DNA of 64,000 bases from Paramesorhizobium sp049065735 (lineage in GTDB: Bacteria > Pseudomonadota > Alphaproteobacteria > Rhizobiales > Rhizobiaceae): positions 507,482 through 571,481 of the forward strand of contig NZ_JBAKHD010000002.1 of the NCBI RefSeq assembly GCF_049065735.1. Direction: 5' to 3'. Position 1 is the stretch's first letter. Every line of letters starts with the position of its first letter. Shown here in pieces: positions 33,898-42,340 of this stretch. A model generated the notes under the pieces. It did not search any database. It saw nothing but the letters and a program-made list of their open reading frames with translations, and was not told the origin of the DNA. The translations under genes were made by a program, and so were the position numbers.

Positions 33898-34440
33898 ATG
33901 AAAAGAGCTGACAGCAAGGCCGTGCGCCGGATCGATATTCGGTCCCGCCCGGGAAATCCTTCGCAGGGGCTTCTCATTATCCGTAATCTGGTGTTGCCTT
34001 GTGCGCTCGGCAAGAGGGGGATCAGCGCTTTCAAGCGGGAGGGGGATAGCGCAACGCCGCTCGGGGCGATGCGCTTGCTTTACGGATGGCGCAGGCGGCG
34101 GATGAATTTTGCGCCCGTTTCGCTGCTGCCCTTCCGCACCATCCGCCGTGATGACGGCTGGTGCGACGCGCCTATTGACCGCAATTACAACAAGCGCGTC
34201 CCCCTGCCTTACGGACCGAGCCACGAGAATCTCTGGCGGGACGATGGGCTTTACGACATATGCATCGTGCTCGATTGGAACATCCGTCCGCGGAAGCGCG
34301 GACGGGGCAGCGCGATCTTCTTTCATCTCGCCCGGCCGGGCTATCTGCCGACCGAGGGGTGCATTGCCTTGAAGCGCAGGAATATGGCGCGGCTGCTGCC
34401 ATACCTCAATAGCGGGACGACGATCCGCGTGCGGCGTTAG
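33898..34440 (+). CDS. L,D-transpeptidase (YkuD-domain) family protein
   Basis: A 180-residue protein with a YkuD-type catalytic core: GDSATPLGAMRLLYGW near the N-terminal side and FFHLARPGYLPTEGCIALKR with the expected nucleophile Cys about residue 155. The usual SHGC is TEGC here, as in a subgroup of short YkuD proteins. No signal peptide or membrane segment is visible at the N-terminus, which is basic (MKRADSKAVRR). That raises the question of whether it acts in the cytoplasm or is exported another way. It is divergent from the CenR-like gene. Confidence 0.82.
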   Translation: MKRADSKAVRRIDIRSRPGNPSQGLLIIRNLVLPCALGKRGISAFKREGDSATPLGAMRLLYGWRRRRMNFAPVSLLPFRTIRRDDGWCDAPIDRNYNKRVPLPYGPSHENLWRDDGLYDICIVLDWNIRPRKRGRGSAIFFHLARPGYLPTEGCIALKRRNMARLLPYLNSGTTIRVRR

Positions 34441-35930
34441 TATTGCGCAAGTCCGGACGGAAAACCGCTTCGCACTTTTCCTGGACTTGCTTGGAGCATC
34501 GCATCGTGCAGCACTTCGAAGATGCGGGGCTGGGCGGATTGGGCCACGTTGAAGCGCAGATAGTTGGCGGCGTTGCGGGAGAGGCTGAAGACATTGCCCG
34601 GCGCGAACACCACGCCGCGCTCTAGGGCATGACGGGCGATGAGCGCCGAATCCATGCCTGCCGGAAGCCGCGCCCAGAGGAAGAGACCGCCCTGCGGCTC
34701 GGTCCATAATTCCAGCCCTGCCGCCTTCAGCCGGTTCGAGGCGAGCGTCATCGCCGCAGCGAGTTTCTGGCGCAGGGCTTCTATATGACGGCGATAGGTG
34801 CCGTCGATGAGCAATGTATGGACGAGCTGGGCGGAGAGCTGGCTCGATCCGAAACTCGTTGCGAGCTTCATATCGGTGAGGGCGTCGATCCAGTCGCCGC
34901 GAGCGGCGATATAACCGACGCGCGCGGCGGCGGTGAGCGTCTTCGAAAAGCTGCCGATATGGACGATCCGTTCCAGCCCGTCGAGCTCGGCCAGCAGTGG
35001 CGAGGGCGAGGCGTAGAAGTCGGCGAAGATGTTGTCCTCGATGACGATCATGCCATGTTGTTCGACGAGCTTCAGCAGACGGTGCGCGATAGCAGGGGTC
35101 ATCATGCTGCCGGTTGGATTATGGATGCCGGCATTGGCGATGTAGAGCTTCGGGCGATGCTCCTCCGCCGCGCGGGCGAAGGCGTCGAGGTCGGGTCCGC
35201 CCGGCGTATAGGGAACGCCGATGGCGCGCACGCGGTGCATCTGCAGCAGCGCGAGGAAATTGAAATAGCAGGGGTCGTCCACCAGCACCGTGTCGCCGGG
35301 CTGGAGGAAGAAGCGGCAGAGCAGGTCGAGCGCCTGCGTGCCTGAATCGACCAGCAGCACCTGGTCGGGCGGCGCATCCACGCCCTGCTCGGCGAGGCGG
35401 CGCGAGAGGTGAAGGCGCAGCGGCGCATAGCCCTGGGGGTCACCGTAATCGGTGAAGATCGCCGCCTCGTCGCGGGCGAGCGAGCGCATGGCGCGGCGGA
35501 TGCCTTCCTGCGGCAGCCAGTCATCCGGCAGCCAGCCGCAGCCGGGCTTCAGCGTCGCGCCATCGGTTTCGAGCGACTGGCGCATGATCCAGAGCGGATC
35601 GATTTCCCGGTCGAGGCGAGGGGCGGCGGGCGTGAGCGCGAAGGCCTGCGCACGGCCCGCGACGAAGAAGCCCGCGCCCCGGCGGGACTGGATGACGCCC
35701 TCGGCGACGAGCCGGTCATAGGCCTCCACGACGGTCGATTTGGAGACGTCCATGGTCGCGGCGAGCCGCCGGATCGAAGGCAGCCGTGCGCCGGGGGAGA
35801 GGCTCAAGGCGGCGATGCGGCCGCGAATGATGCCCATCACTTTTTCGACGAGAGTCTGCTCGTCCTGGGGGATGTCCTCATGGGGCATATCGGGCGCCGC
35901 AGTTTCATGGGCAGCGGGTTGATGCAACAT
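34437..35930 (-). CDS. MocR-type GntR/aminotransferase regulator
   Basis: PLP-dependent transcription factor. The 497 residues have an N-terminal GntR winged helix (about 25-95: LSPGARLPSIRRLAATMDVS, STVVEAYDRLVAEGVI) and a type-I aminotransferase-like domain with PLP lysine in IGSFSKTLTAAARVGY. The ATG at 35930 was chosen because the in-frame start at 35990 would translate the operator-like repeats. The last 16 codons and near the stop come from a palindromic repeat (34447-34490), and the stop overlaps the end of the YkuD gene. It is divergent from an EamA exporter, which it probably controls. Confidence 0.9.
   Translation of the reverse strand: MLHQPAAHETAAPDMPHEDIPQDEQTLVEKVMGIIRGRIAALSLSPGARLPSIRRLAATMDVSKSTVVEAYDRLVAEGVIQSRRGAGFFVAGRAQAFALTPAAPRLDREIDPLWIMRQSLETDGATLKPGCGWLPDDWLPQEGIRRAMRSLARDEAAIFTDYGDPQGYAPLRLHLSRRLAEQGVDAPPDQVLLVDSGTQALDLLCRFFLQPGDTVLVDDPCYFNFLALLQMHRVRAIGVPYTPGGPDLDAFARAAEEHRPKLYIANAGIHNPTGSMMTPAIAHRLLKLVEQHGMIVIEDNIFADFYASPSPLLAELDGLERIVHIGSFSKTLTAAARVGYIAARGDWIDALTDMKLATSFGSSQLSAQLVHTLLIDGTYRRHIEALRQKLAAAMTLASNRLKAAGLELWTEPQGGLFLWARLPAGMDSALIARHALERGVVFAPGNVFSLSRNAANYLRFNVAQSAQPRIFEVLHDAMLQASPGKVRSGFPSGLAQY
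34447..34490. repeat. 44-bp palindromic repeat within the MocR 3' end
   Basis: Nearly identical to the sdhA-sdhB copy at 19047-19090. Ends GCAAGTCC/GGACTTGC are inverted. It is translated on the minus strand as the C-terminus of the MocR protein (SPGKVRSGFPSGLAQ). Confidence 0.8.
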
Positions 35931-35980
35931 CTGTACTGTTCCTCGTTCCGGTACAGTCCGGTGAAATTGTACTGCTACTG
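35931..35980. promoter_or_regulatory. Operator-like repeats between MocR and EamA genes
   Basis: Three related motifs, CTGTACTG (35931-35938), CCGGTACAG (35948-35956) and TGTACTG (35968-35974), lie in the divergent promoter region. The first and second are inverted (CTGTAC/GTACAG), the first and third direct. MocR proteins typically bind such paired repeats beside their own and the target promoter. Confidence 0.6.
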
Positions 35981-36058
35981 TCTCTCCCATCCCGACGCAA
36001 TGCCGACGATTGTCCCGGCGAAGAGACTACAGATTCTGCAATGGGTTGGATAGGCGTC

Positions 36059-36916
36059 ATGGACAGAACAGCGGGCTGGATCAACGGGTTTTTGGGCGTA
36101 CTCATCTTCAGCGGGTCGCTGCCAGCCACCAAAATTGCCGTACTGGACATCGATCCGACATTCCTCACAGTCGCGCGGGCGGCCATTGCCGGCGTGCTGG
36201 CGGCCATGCTGCTTGTCCTGTTCCGACAGCGGCTGCCCGACCGGCGGGAGCTTTTGTCGCTGTGCGTGGTCGCCCTTGGAGTGGTGGTCGGCTTCCCGCT
36301 GCTGACGGCGCTGGCGCTGACCGCCATGACATCGGCACACGCGATTGTCTTTGTCGGGCTGCTGCCTTTGGCCACCGCGATCTTTGCCGTGGTACGGGGC
36401 GGGGAGCGGCCGCGCGCATTGTTCTGGGCGTTCTCGATCACCGGCAGCGCCATCGTCGCCGCCTATGCGCTCGGACAGGGGAGCGCCGCCTCGGTGATGG
36501 GCGATGGTTTGATGCTGGCGGCGATTATTCTGTGCGGGCTCGGCTATGCGGAGGGCGCGCGCCTGTCCCGCAGGCTGGGCGGGTGGCAGGTGATCTCCTG
36601 GGCGCTCGTCCTGTCCCTGCCGCTGATGCTGCCGCTGGCGCTTCTCACCCAACCTGCGTCATGGGACGGCATCGGCTGGCCGGCGCTCGGCGGTCTCGCC
36701 TATGTGTCGCTCTTCAGCATGCTCATTGGGTTCGTGTTCTGGTATCGCGGCCTGGCGCAGGGCGGCACGGCGGCGGTGGGACAGCTGCAATTGCTGCAGC
36801 CCTTCTTCGGACTGGCGCTGGCGGCTGTCGTGGCGCATGAGACGGTCGGCTGGGGGATGGTGGCGACCGCCGCGGCGGTGGTGGTGTGCGTGGCGGGGGC
36901 GAAGCGGTTCGCGTGA
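36059..36916 (+). CDS. EamA/DMT-family transporter
   Basis: Inner-membrane exporter with about ten predicted spans from two EamA repeats; 285 residues from MDRTAGWINGFLGVLIFSGS. Typical segments are FSGSLPATKIAVLDIDPTFL in repeat 1 and FVFWYRGLAQGGTAAVGQLQ near the end of repeat 2. An ATG six codons upstream (36041) is also in frame; GGATAGG spacing favours 36059. The substrate is unknown. Divergent pairing with a MocR regulator suggests export of an amino acid or PLP-linked metabolite. Confidence 0.87.
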   Translation: MDRTAGWINGFLGVLIFSGSLPATKIAVLDIDPTFLTVARAAIAGVLAAMLLVLFRQRLPDRRELLSLCVVALGVVVGFPLLTALALTAMTSAHAIVFVGLLPLATAIFAVVRGGERPRALFWAFSITGSAIVAAYALGQGSAASVMGDGLMLAAIILCGLGYAEGARLSRRLGGWQVISWALVLSLPLMLPLALLTQPASWDGIGWPALGGLAYVSLFSMLIGFVFWYRGLAQGGTAAVGQLQLLQPFFGLALAAVVAHETVGWGMVATAAAVVVCVAGAKRFA

Positions 36917-37375
36917 GCCTGACGGGCTCGTCGCTGGCGCCGGAAATCATCACCACGCCCGCTTCCGCGTCTGGCCATTGAGAAAGATCACCCCAAACCG
37001 GGAATTGGGAAGACGGGCGGTCATGCGAACGCTCATCTAATTTATTTTTAAACTGCGGTCACAGGACCGCCCGTCCGGCGATTTCGACACAGGCCCGTTC
37101 CGCTTCGGTCAGGCTGGGGATCGTCGCGGGGCCTCTCACACCCCGCGTCCCGTCTCTGCCTTCGTCCCTAGTGCTCGTCCAGCACACGCCGGTCGTATTG
37201 CCGGTGAGGGAACCCTTGGGCGGTGCCCCCCAGATTCGCCCGCTCGTCAGCGGTGAATCGGAGGCGCCGGTTCCTCCCCGCGAGACCCGCCGTCGCGAGC
37301 CGCGTTCCCGCGGGAGGAACTGACGGGAAGGATAGAGCGGGCGGGGGAGTGTGGGATAAGTTTTTGGGCGGGTTC
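36917..37375. other. Gene-poor, hairpin-rich stretch of unknown nature
   Basis: No recognised gene. Perfect 11-bp inverted repeats (GACGGGCGGTC at 37012-37022, GACCGCCCGTC at 37065-37075) flank an A/T-rich loop. On the minus strand a frame without an obvious start is open from about 37300 to a TGA at 37059-37061, ending IPSLTEAERACVEIAGRAVL; a second minus frame upstream ends near 37247. A single-base shift would join them, so a decayed gene is possible. Alternatively it is a structured RNA: CGCGGG/CCCGCG and GCGGTC/GACCGC hairpins read well on the minus strand, the latter before a T-rich run. Confidence 0.35.
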
Positions 37376-37585
37376 GCGCCCCTCCTTCCCCCTTGCGGGG
37401 AAGGTGCCCGCGTTAGCGGGCGGATAGGGGTGGTGACGTTTGTGCTTGCTTCGAAGACCGTCGCGCAAACGTCACCACCCCCACCCGGCCCTTCGGGCCG
37501 TTCGTCGCTGGAAAAGCCAAATCGTTGGCTTTCCCTCGGCCTTCGGCCGACCGCTCCTCACTCCCGCAAGGGGGAGGGAGGGCGC
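37376..37585. repeat. Composite palindromic repeat, copy 2
   Basis: CTCCTTCCCCCTTGCGGGGA, then a GCCCGCGTTAGCGGGC hairpin, GCGCAAACGTCACCACCCCC, a CGGCCCTTCGGGCCG hairpin, AAGCCAAATCGTTGGCTTT, CGGCCTTCGGCCG, and a closing GCAAGGGGGAGGGAGG. It is the fullest copy in the window and ends 10 bp before the stop codon of the EVE-domain gene. Confidence 0.75.
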
Positions 37586-37595
37586 CCGCGCTATC

Positions 37596-38021
37596 TCACG
37601 GCGCCGGATCGAGCCCGCCCATGCGGCAGACTTCTTTCCACTCGTCCTCCGTCACGGGCTGGACGGAGAGGCGCATGGAGGTGACGAGGGACATTTTGGC
37701 GAGGGCCGGGTTGGCTTTCACGTCCTTCAGCGTCACCGGCTTCGGGATGTCGCAGAAGGCGCGGATGTCGACGCATTCCCAGCGCGGATCGTCCGTCGTG
37801 GTGTCGTGATGGGCGAGGGCGCAGACTTCGGCGATGCCGACGATCTCGAGGCCTTCATTCGAATGATAGAAGAAGCCCTTGTCGCCAAGCTGCATGGCGC
37901 GCATGTTGTTGCGGGCCAGATAATTGCGCACACCGTCCCATTGCGTGCCCTTTTCCCCCGCCGCCTTCTGCATCTCCCAGGACCATTTGTGCGGCTCGGA
38001 TTTGAACAGCCAGTAAGCCAT
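37596..38021 (-). CDS. EVE-domain protein
   Basis: A 141-residue PUA-like EVE-fold protein beginning MAYWLFKSEPHKWSWEMQKA, with the family segments GTQWDGVRNYLARNNMRAMQ and GDKGFFYHSNEGLEIVGIAEV. EVE domains are thought to bind modified bases in RNA or DNA; the aromatic pocket residues (W, Y, F) are in these segments. The start at 38021 matches the family N-terminus; an upstream in-frame ATG at 38069 lies inside the YciI-like gene. It is 11 bp downstream of that gene, so they form an operon. Confidence 0.9.
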   Translation of the reverse strand: MAYWLFKSEPHKWSWEMQKAAGEKGTQWDGVRNYLARNNMRAMQLGDKGFFYHSNEGLEIVGIAEVCALAHHDTTTDDPRWECVDIRAFCDIPKPVTLKDVKANPALAKMSLVTSMRLSVQPVTEDEWKEVCRMGGLDPAP

Positions 38022-38032
38022 GGTCGCTCTCT

Positions 38033-38323
38033 TTAGGAGTTGGCGGGATTGTTGATCGCCCAGTTCCACGGGCGCACCTCGACGGAGGCGAAGAGTCCGG
38101 CGCGGGCGTAGGGGTCCTTGGCGGCAATCGCTTTGGCGGCGTCGATATGGTCGGCCTCGACAACGATCAGGCTGCCATTCGGCTTGCCGTCATCATCGAG
38201 GAAAGGGCCGGCGAATTTCAGCCGCTCACCCAGATTGGCGAGATAATCAAGATGCGTCGGGCGCGTGTCGAGGCGCAGTTGCAGATGGTCGGGCTTGTCA
38301 TTGCAGAGAATGGCGAAAAGCAT
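38033..38323 (-). CDS. YciI-family protein
   Basis: A 96-residue ferredoxin-like alpha/beta-barrel protein: MLFAILCNDKPDHLQLRLDT, RPTHLDYLANLGERLKFAGP, GSLIVVEADHIDAAKAIAAK and DPYARAGLFASVEVRPWNW. The conserved His and Asp of YciI (THLDY and the DPY segment) are present. Function is unknown in general. Upstream partner of the EVE gene and downstream of tsaD-gpsA on the same strand, the usual Rhizobiales order. Confidence 0.9.
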   Translation of the reverse strand: MLFAILCNDKPDHLQLRLDTRPTHLDYLANLGERLKFAGPFLDDDGKPNGSLIVVEADHIDAAKAIAAKDPYARAGLFASVEVRPWNWAINNPANS

Positions 38324-38346
38324 GTGGTGTCCCCTTGCAGATAAAA

Positions 38347-39336
38347 TTAGTCCTCGGTTTTGAGCGGGCGGTTGAGCAATGCTTCGACCGCTTCGCCGAC
38401 TGTCAGATGACGTGCGAGAAGCGCGGCAATTGTGGTGATGATGGGCGCATCGATATGGCGGCTCGCGCAGAGCTCCGCGGCGATGGGCGCGGTGGCGACA
38501 CCCTCGGCGAGCGGACGGCCTTCGAGCTTCTCACCCGCGCCCAGCGCGATGCCATAGGAGAAGTTGCGCGACTGCGGCGAGGAGCAGGTGAGCATCAGAT
38601 CGCCCAATCCCGACAGGCCCATCACCGTCTCGGGCCGCGCGCCCATCGCCTCGGCGATGCGGCGCAATTCGACGAAGCCGCGCGTGACGAGGGCCGCCTG
38701 CGCGCTCGCGCCAAGACCGCGCCCGACCGCCGTACCCGCGGCAAGCGCCAGCACATTCTTCAACGCGCCGCCGATCTCGACGCCGGTGAGATCATCGGTC
38801 GAGTAGCAGCGGAAGGCGGGGCCTGAAAGGAGCAGGGCGAGCCGTTCCGCCGTGGCTTGATTTTCCGCCGCGATGGTGACGGCGGTGGGCAGGCCGCGCG
38901 CCACGTCGATGGCGAAGCTCGGGCCGGACAGCGCCGCGATTTCATGAGTGGGCAGAACGTCGGAAACGATTTGCGACATCAGCCGTCCCGTGGCGCGCTC
39001 GATGCCCTTTGCGCAGAGAACGACCGGCACGTCCCGCGGCACATGCGGGGCGATTTCTTCCAGTGCGTCGCGCATGGCCTGCGCGGGAAATACCGCAAGG
39101 ACGATGGCGGCGCCGTCGAGCACTTCGGCGGCGTCAACGCTCGCCTCGATGCCCTCCGGCAGCACGATGCCGGGCAAATAGCGTTCGTTGCGATGGTTGC
39201 CGTTGATGTCCTCCACCGTCGCGGAATCACGCGCGTAGAGGCCGGCGCGGTGGCCGGTGCGCGCGGCCATGGCGGCCAGCGCCGTGCCCCACGCGCCGCC
39301 GCCGAGGACGGCAATTTTCAAGCGATGGTCGTTCAT
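38347..39336 (-). CDS. gpsA: Glycerol-3-phosphate dehydrogenase [NAD(P)+]
   Basis: Makes sn-glycerol 3-phosphate from dihydroxyacetone phosphate for phospholipid synthesis. The 329 residues show the NAD fold AVLGGGAWGTALAAMAAR, substrate-site segments VVLCAKGIERATGRLMSQ and ALSGPSFAIDVARGLPTAV, the catalytic Lys in IGGALKNVLALAAGTAVG and the C-terminal LSGLGDLMLTCSSPQSRN. Its start codon overlaps the tsaD stop by four bases, so the two are translationally coupled. Confidence 0.96.
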   Translation of the reverse strand: MNDHRLKIAVLGGGAWGTALAAMAARTGHRAGLYARDSATVEDINGNHRNERYLPGIVLPEGIEASVDAAEVLDGAAIVLAVFPAQAMRDALEEIAPHVPRDVPVVLCAKGIERATGRLMSQIVSDVLPTHEIAALSGPSFAIDVARGLPTAVTIAAENQATAERLALLLSGPAFRCYSTDDLTGVEIGGALKNVLALAAGTAVGRGLGASAQAALVTRGFVELRRIAEAMGARPETVMGLSGLGDLMLTCSSPQSRNFSYGIALGAGEKLEGRPLAEGVATAPIAAELCASRHIDAPIITTIAALLARHLTVGEAVEALLNRPLKTED

Positions 39337-40415
39337 GCCTTCGCTCCCCGGCGTCCTGCGCCGATCAGGGGCGCTGCCGCCTCGTCCAGCGGCCAGCGCG
39401 AGCGCGGCGCGATGGCGAGAGAATCACCCGCGCCTTGCTGCGCCGCGTGTTCCGCGCCCGCCCAGGCGATCATGGCGGCATTGTCGGTGCAAAGCGCATG
39501 CGGCGGCGCGAGGAAGCGGAAACCATTCTCCGCGCAGAGCTTCGTCAGCACCGTCCGCAGCGCCTTGTTGGCCGCAACGCCGCCTGCCACCACAAGCGCG
39601 GGTTCGGCGATGTCAGGAAACTCCTGACGGAAGCGGGCGAGGGAGCGCGACACGCGGTCATCAAGCGTATCGGCCACCGCCGCCTGGAACGAAGCGCAGA
39701 TGTCGGCGATGTCCTGATCGCCCAGAGGCGCCACCTCGGTCGCGAGCTGCCGCACGGCTGTCTTGAGGCCTGAGAAGGAGAAATCGAGCCGCGCCTCGCC
39801 CTTCAGTGGACGGGGCAGCAGAAAGCGTGAGGGGTCGCCGACCAGCGCGGCCTCTTCCACGGCGGGGCCGCCGGGATAGGGCAGGCCGAGAAGCTTAGCC
39901 GTCTTATCGAAGGCTTCGCCGAGCGCGTCGTCGATCGTCGTGCCGAGCCGCTCGTATTTCCCGAGACCCCGAACGAGGATCATCTGCGTATGGCCGCCGG
40001 AGACGAGCAGCAGCAGATAGGGGAAGGCGAGGTTGTCGGTGAGCCGCGCGGTCAGCGCATGGCCCTCCAGATGGTTGATTGCGTGGAAGGGCTTCTTCGC
40101 CGCCATCGCCATTGCCTTCGCCGTCATCAGCCCGACGATGAGCCCGCCGATGAGGCCGGGGCCTGCCGTGGCGGCGATGGCGTCGACTTCGTCGAGGGAT
40201 ATATCGGCTTCGGCCAGCGCGCGGGCGATGAGCCGGTCCAGCGCCTCGACATGGGCGCGCGCGGCGATCTCCGGCACGACGCCGCCATAGGGCTCGTGCT
40301 CGGCGGTTTGGCTCAGCACGACATTGGACAGGATGCGGCCACGGCCCGCTTCGTCGCGCTCGACGATAGCAGCGGCGGTTTCGTCGCAGCTTGTCTCTAT
40401 TCCCAATACGCGCAT
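39333..40415 (-). CDS. tsaD: tRNA threonylcarbamoyladenosine transferase TsaD
   Basis: Final enzyme of t6A37 tRNA modification, working with TsaB, TsaE and TsaC. The 360 residues have MRVLGIETSCDETAAAIVER, the metal-binding histidine motif INHLEGHALTARL, LLLLVSGGHTQMILV, the KAE1 segment GGVAANKALRTVL and the C-terminal TDNAAMIAWAGAEH. It is first in the tsaD-gpsA-yciI-EVE cluster and divergent from hemC, as in many Rhizobiales. Confidence 0.96.
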   Translation of the reverse strand: MRVLGIETSCDETAAAIVERDEAGRGRILSNVVLSQTAEHEPYGGVVPEIAARAHVEALDRLIARALAEADISLDEVDAIAATAGPGLIGGLIVGLMTAKAMAMAAKKPFHAINHLEGHALTARLTDNLAFPYLLLLVSGGHTQMILVRGLGKYERLGTTIDDALGEAFDKTAKLLGLPYPGGPAVEEAALVGDPSRFLLPRPLKGEARLDFSFSGLKTAVRQLATEVAPLGDQDIADICASFQAAVADTLDDRVSRSLARFRQEFPDIAEPALVVAGGVAANKALRTVLTKLCAENGFRFLAPPHALCTDNAAMIAWAGAEHAAQQGAGDSLAIAPRSRWPLDEAAAPLIGAGRRGAKA

Positions 40416-40477
40416 GCGGTCCTAAAGCCTTTCATTCATTGCCGTCAGAGACAAAGATGGCTAGAGCATTTGATTTC

Positions 40478-40524
40478 GCACATAGTTTTGCCGGAAAAGT
40501 TGATCAACTTTCCGGGACTATGCG
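40478..40524. repeat. Palindrome in the tsaD-hemC gap
   Basis: GCACATAGTTTTGCCGGAAA pairs with the reversed TTTCCGGGACTATGCGC around a TTGATCAA centre. It is related in layout to the gcatgatc family copy that follows at 40536. Confidence 0.55.
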
Positions 40525-40535
40525 CAGTTTTCGCC

Positions 40536-40576
40536 GCATGATCGCAGCCGGAAAGCTTAACTTTTCGGGATCATGC
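40536..40576. repeat. Palindromic repeat (gcatgatc family)
   Basis: GCATGATCGC...GGGATCATGC with a GGAAAGCTTAACTTTTC core, 30 bp upstream of hemC. Confidence 0.65.
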
Positions 40577-40606
40577 TGAGAATCCCGGTATCATGGACGA
40601 CGCCAT

Positions 40607-41533
40607 ATGCAAACACCAAGCTTGAAGATCGGCACGCGAGGCAGCACCCTGGCTCTGGTGCAGGCGCGCGAGGTGCGCCGGCGGCTGATGGAGGCGCATG
40701 GGCTTCCGGACGAGGCCATCGAGATCGTGCCGATGTCGACGGCGGGCGATCGTATCCAGGACCGCGCGCTTTCCGAGGTGGGCGGCAAGGGGCTGTTCAC
40801 GAAGGAGATCGAGGAGGGGCTCGCCGAAGGGCGCATCGACCTCGCCGTGCACTCAAGCAAGGACATGCCGACCGTACTGCCGGAGGGGCTCTATCTCTCC
40901 GCCTTTCTCAAGCGTGAAGATCCGCGCGACGCCTTCATCGGCAGAGCGGGCGCGCGCCTGTCCGACCTGCCCATGGGGGCGACGGTTGGCTCCTCTTCGC
41001 TGCGGCGGCAGGCGCTGATCCGGCGGATGCGGCCTGATATCAAGGTGGTGAATTTTCGCGGCAATGTCGAGACGCGGCTGCGCAAGCTCGACGAGGGGCA
41101 GGCGGATGGAACCTTCCTTGCCTACGCCGCGCTGAAGCGTCTCGGTATGGAGCATGTGGCGAGCGAATTGATGGACCCGGCGCTTTTCCCGCCCGCGCCG
41201 GGACAGGGGGCCATCGCCATCGAAAGCCGTGTCGGCGATGCGCGGATCGATGCGCTGCTGGCCCCGCTCGATGACCGCGATACCCATGTTGCGCTCGATT
41301 GCGAGCGGTCCTTTCTGGCGCGGCTCGACGGCTCCTGCCGTACGCCCATTGCAGGGCTGGCCAGGGTGACGGGCGATCGGCTCAGCTTCTCCGGCATGAT
41401 CCTGACCCCCGATGGCGCGCAGGCGCATGAGGTGAAGGCGGAGGGCGCCGTTGCCGATGCGGCGGCCATAGGGCGCGATGCGGCGGAGCGGGTGCTGGCG
41501 CAGGCGGGGCCTGACTTCTTCGACTGGAAATGA
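40607..41533 (+). CDS. hemC: Porphobilinogen deaminase (hydroxymethylbilane synthase)
   Basis: Assembles four porphobilinogens into hydroxymethylbilane. The 308 residues have LKIGTRGSTLALVQAREVRR, EVGGKGLFTKEIEEGL, VHSSKDMPTVLPEGL, GSSSLRRQALI and the cofactor-bearing Cys in LDGSCRTPIAGLARV, to which dipyrromethane is attached. hemD begins four bases after its stop, then mic60 and hemY follow, the typical alphaproteobacterial heme cluster. Confidence 0.97.
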   Translation: MQTPSLKIGTRGSTLALVQAREVRRRLMEAHGLPDEAIEIVPMSTAGDRIQDRALSEVGGKGLFTKEIEEGLAEGRIDLAVHSSKDMPTVLPEGLYLSAFLKREDPRDAFIGRAGARLSDLPMGATVGSSSLRRQALIRRMRPDIKVVNFRGNVETRLRKLDEGQADGTFLAYAALKRLGMEHVASELMDPALFPPAPGQGAIAIESRVGDARIDALLAPLDDRDTHVALDCERSFLARLDGSCRTPIAGLARVTGDRLSFSGMILTPDGAQAHEVKAEGAVADAAAIGRDAAERVLAQAGPDFFDWK

Positions 41534-41537
41534 CGGG

Positions 41538-42254
41538 ATGGTGGAGGCGCGGCGTATATTGGTGACACGGCCCGAGCCGGGCGCTTCACGCACTGCGCGG
41601 CGGCTTGACGAGATGGGCTATGCGCCTGTCGTCCTGCCATTGAGCGAGACGGTGCCGATCGCGGCAAAGCTGCCGCCGGGACGTTACGATGCGGTGGCGG
41701 TCACCAGCGTCAACGCGTTGCGCCACGCCGATCCGGCATCGATACAAAAGCTGCTTCATCTGCCGGTTTTTGCGGTGGGGGAAAAGACGGCGGGCGCGGC
41801 GCGGGCTGCCGGGTTCAGCAATGTGACAGCCGCGGGCGGCGATGGCGCGGCGCTGGCGCAAACGCTTGCGGTCACGCTCAAAGGCCAAGCAAATGTGCTC
41901 TATCTTGCGGGCCGGGTGCGCCGTTCCGACTTCGAGGAAAAAGCTGTCGCCGCCGGTCTGCTGCTTGCTGTTTGCGAGACTTACGACACCGCGCCCATCG
42001 ATTATGGCGACCTGCGTCAGCGGCTGGGCGATGCGCCTTTCGACGCAGCGCTCGTCTATTCTATTTTCGCGGCGGAGGCGCTGGCCGCGCTGGCGGAGCG
42101 CGCTGAATTGCCAGAGAATTTCCTGCGGCAGACGCAGTTCCTTTGCCTCTCTCCACGCATCAGTGAAAGTCTTCCCGCGCAATGGCAGGCACGCGCCCTT
42201 GTCGCGGCAAGACCTGACGAGCAAGCGCTTTTTAATCTCCTTGCGGCACTTTGA
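41538..42254 (+). CDS. hemD: Uroporphyrinogen-III synthase
   Basis: Cyclises hydroxymethylbilane to uroporphyrinogen III with inversion of ring D. The 238 residues show the weakly conserved HemD fold: RRILVTRPEPGASRTARRLD at the N-terminus, AVAVTSVNALRHADP, PVFAVGEKTAGAARAAGFSN and VLYLAGRVRRSDFEEKA. Sequence conservation of this enzyme is low, so position behind hemC carries weight. ATG 41538 fits; an in-frame start within hemC (41478) adds unlikely residues. Confidence 0.92.
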   Translation: MVEARRILVTRPEPGASRTARRLDEMGYAPVVLPLSETVPIAAKLPPGRYDAVAVTSVNALRHADPASIQKLLHLPVFAVGEKTAGAARAAGFSNVTAAGGDGAALAQTLAVTLKGQANVLYLAGRVRRSDFEEKAVAAGLLLAVCETYDTAPIDYGDLRQRLGDAPFDAALVYSIFAAEALAALAERAELPENFLRQTQFLCLSPRISESLPAQWQARALVAARPDEQALFNLLAAL

Positions 42255-42340
42255 GCGGCAGCAAGCCTTCATCTGCAGATATTATCTGTTAAGTTCCTTC
42301 TCGGCCGCCCTATCTATTCATTTTCAAGACGAGAGGCACC

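Noticed and set aside
35931..35990. N-terminal extension of the MocR protein
   Set aside because: It would translate operator-like repeats. The start at 35930 fits the GntR domain.
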